Notes under the pieces: model-generated | Told to the model about the DNA's origin: nothing | What the model saw: only the letters and a program-made list of their open reading frames with translations | Database searches by the model: none | Program-made: the position numbers and the translations under genes | DNA from: CAIKMD01 sp035552195 | GTDB taxonomy: Bacteria; Pseudomonadota; Alphaproteobacteria; ATCC43930; CGMCC-115725 | Length of the DNA stretch: 64,000 bases | Direction: 5' to 3' | Assembly: GCA_035552195.1 (NCBI GenBank) | Contig: DASZLU010000084.1 | Location: 1 to 64,000, forward strand | Part shown: positions 63,056-64,000 of the stretch, in pieces | Layout of the letters: every line of letters starts with the position of its first letter | How positions within the stretch are numbered: position 1 is the first letter of the stretch

Positions 63056-64000
63056 ATGGATTTTGGCTATTTTTCGTTGACCGATAATCACTATATCGAC
63101 AACAGCCGCAGCGCCAATCAATGCATTCGCGACGTCGTCGACGAAGCGATCTATGCCGAAAAGCTCGGCCTCCATTCGGCCTGGATCGGCGAGCATCACT
63201 TCAACTCGCTCGGCGTGCTGTCTTGCCCCGACCTCGCGCTCAGCTATATCGCGGCGCATACCAAGAAGCTGCGTCTCGCTCCGGCGGTAACGGTCCTGCC
63301 GATCCATCACCCGATCCGCGTCGCCGAGCAATGGGCGACGCTCGACCTCTTGAGCGACGGCCGCGTCGATTTCGCCACCGGCCGCGGCTACGACCGCAAC
63401 GAATACACGCCCTTCCATGCGCCCTTCGACGACAACGTCACCGCGTTCAGCGAAGGCCTCGAGGTGGTGCAACGGCTCTGGTCCGCATCCGAGCCGATCT
63501 CGCATTACGGCAAGCACTACTCCTTCGACAAGGTGATGATCACGCCGCAGCCGGTGCAACGGCCGATCCCGATGCATGTCGCGGCGTTCTCGCGCCCGAC
63601 GGTCGAGCTCGCCGCGCGGACCGGCTGTGGTTTGGTCGTTGCGGCCTTCGCGGCGGCAATGACGCTCGGCGGCCTGCAACAAGTCGCCGACATGTATCGC
63701 GAAGCCTGCGCCAAATACGGTACCAAGCCCGGCCGCCTGATCTCGAGCTATTTCCTTCATTTCGCCGACACGCCGGAGCAGAAGGAAGCCGCGCTGCACC
63801 GCCAGATCCGCTATTGGCGCGAATGCGGCGGTACCGTCCATGTCGGCACCCGCGAGAGCGCGCCTGAAAGTTATGCGTATTATTTCGATTTCAAGCAGAA
63901 GATGCTGCAATCGAAGCCCGAAGAGATCACCGAGCGTGCGGTGCTGCTCGGCGGCGCACCGCAGATCACGGCGACGCTAAAGACCCTCGAAGCCATCGGC
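63056..64000 (+). CDS. Luciferase-like (LLM) flavin-dependent monooxygenase, C-terminus beyond the window
   Basis: The ATG at 63056 follows GGGAGGAAAG and the frame is open to the last base, giving 315 residues without a stop. MDFGYFSLTDNHYID starts it, SAWIGEHHFNSLGVLSCPD is the flavin-binding strand-loop with the conserved EHH, and DGRVDFATGRGYDRNEY and PIPMHVAAFS continue the TIM barrel. Members oxidise substrates with FMNH2 or F420. The substrate is unknown. Confidence 0.9.
   Translation, partial: MDFGYFSLTDNHYIDNSRSANQCIRDVVDEAIYAEKLGLHSAWIGEHHFNSLGVLSCPDLALSYIAAHTKKLRLAPAVTVLPIHHPIRVAEQWATLDLLSDGRVDFATGRGYDRNEYTPFHAPFDDNVTAFSEGLEVVQRLWSASEPISHYGKHYSFDKVMITPQPVQRPIPMHVAAFSRPTVELAARTGCGLVVAAFAAAMTLGGLQQVADMYREACAKYGTKPGRLISSYFLHFADTPEQKEAALHRQIRYWRECGGTVHVGTRESAPESYAYYFDFKQKMLQSKPEEITERAVLLGGAPQITATLKTLEAIG

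Noticed and set aside
1..64000. tRNA genes, CRISPR arrays, insertion sequences or attachment sites
   Set aside because: No cloverleaf-like intergenic sequence, no regularly spaced repeats and no transposase or integrase motifs were found; most gaps are under 200 bases and carry only promoters or small stems.

Overview
This is a 64 kb, GC-rich stretch of bacterial chromosome with about 60 protein genes and no rRNA, tRNA, CRISPR array, insertion sequence, phage or plasmid gene that I could recognise. Codon preference, the dispersed palindrome with CCCGCGAAAGCGGG arms, and the right-hand gene order (HIG1-domain protein, PduO-type cobalamin adenosyltransferase, etfB-etfA, 3-hydroxybutyryl-CoA dehydrogenase) point to an alphaproteobacterium, probably Hyphomicrobiales or a Reyranella/Rhodospirillales relative. 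This placement is inference; no phylogenetic marker was available.

Positions 1-17.9k: the end of a NitT/TauT-type binding protein, an ACMSD-like amidohydrolase, a Rieske oxygenase, an AEC carrier, an SRPBCC protein and an M24 homologue. A minus-strand operon (10884 down to 5664) then encodes an alpha/beta hydrolase, a second Rieske oxygenase, a two-domain ABC permease and a bicupin with a 3-hydroxyanthranilate-dioxygenase-like tail. It diverges from an ABC binding protein across a perfect 24-bp palindrome. Next come decayed gene pieces (12.1-13.4k), a YkgJ-type cysteine-cluster protein, a DUF3445 (HodM-like) protein, an ABC exporter and a glycosyltransferase.

Positions 17.9-32.7k: VOC and DUF3828 proteins, an operon of one MFS carrier plus two ABC-type binding proteins, an SGNH hydrolase, pobA, another binding protein, an extradiol dioxygenase, a second MFS carrier, a second amidohydrolase, an esterase-like hydrolase and a Tat-exported flavin amine oxidase.

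Positions 32.7-46.7k: a MOSC protein; a branched-chain-type ABC transporter (livF, a fused livM-livG, livH, two tandem binding proteins); an operon of a Tat-exported thiamine-diphosphate enzyme, a c-type cytochrome and a fumarylacetoacetate-hydrolase-family enzyme; a TauE-type permease; and cysH-cysD-cysN for assimilatory sulfate reduction.

Positions 46.7-64k: a VOC protein, a free-standing EF-G domain III-V protein, an M1 peptidase, an operon of a MetE-like protein, a Bug-type binding protein, a hydrolase and an ABC-type binding protein, an orphan TRAP binding protein, a ring-cleavage-type VOC enzyme, and then conserved core genes (adenosyltransferase, ETF, 3-hydroxybutyryl-CoA dehydrogenase, HNH protein, Nudix protein, luciferase-like monooxygenase, the last cut by the window edge).

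Taken together the window reads as an aromatic and organic-acid scavenging region: oxygenases open or hydroxylate rings, ring-cleavage enzymes, amidohydrolases, FAH-family and alpha/beta hydrolases process the products, and many periplasmic binding proteins capture substrates. Two features stand out. Most binding proteins have no membrane partner here, and no transcription regulator is recognisable in the whole window.
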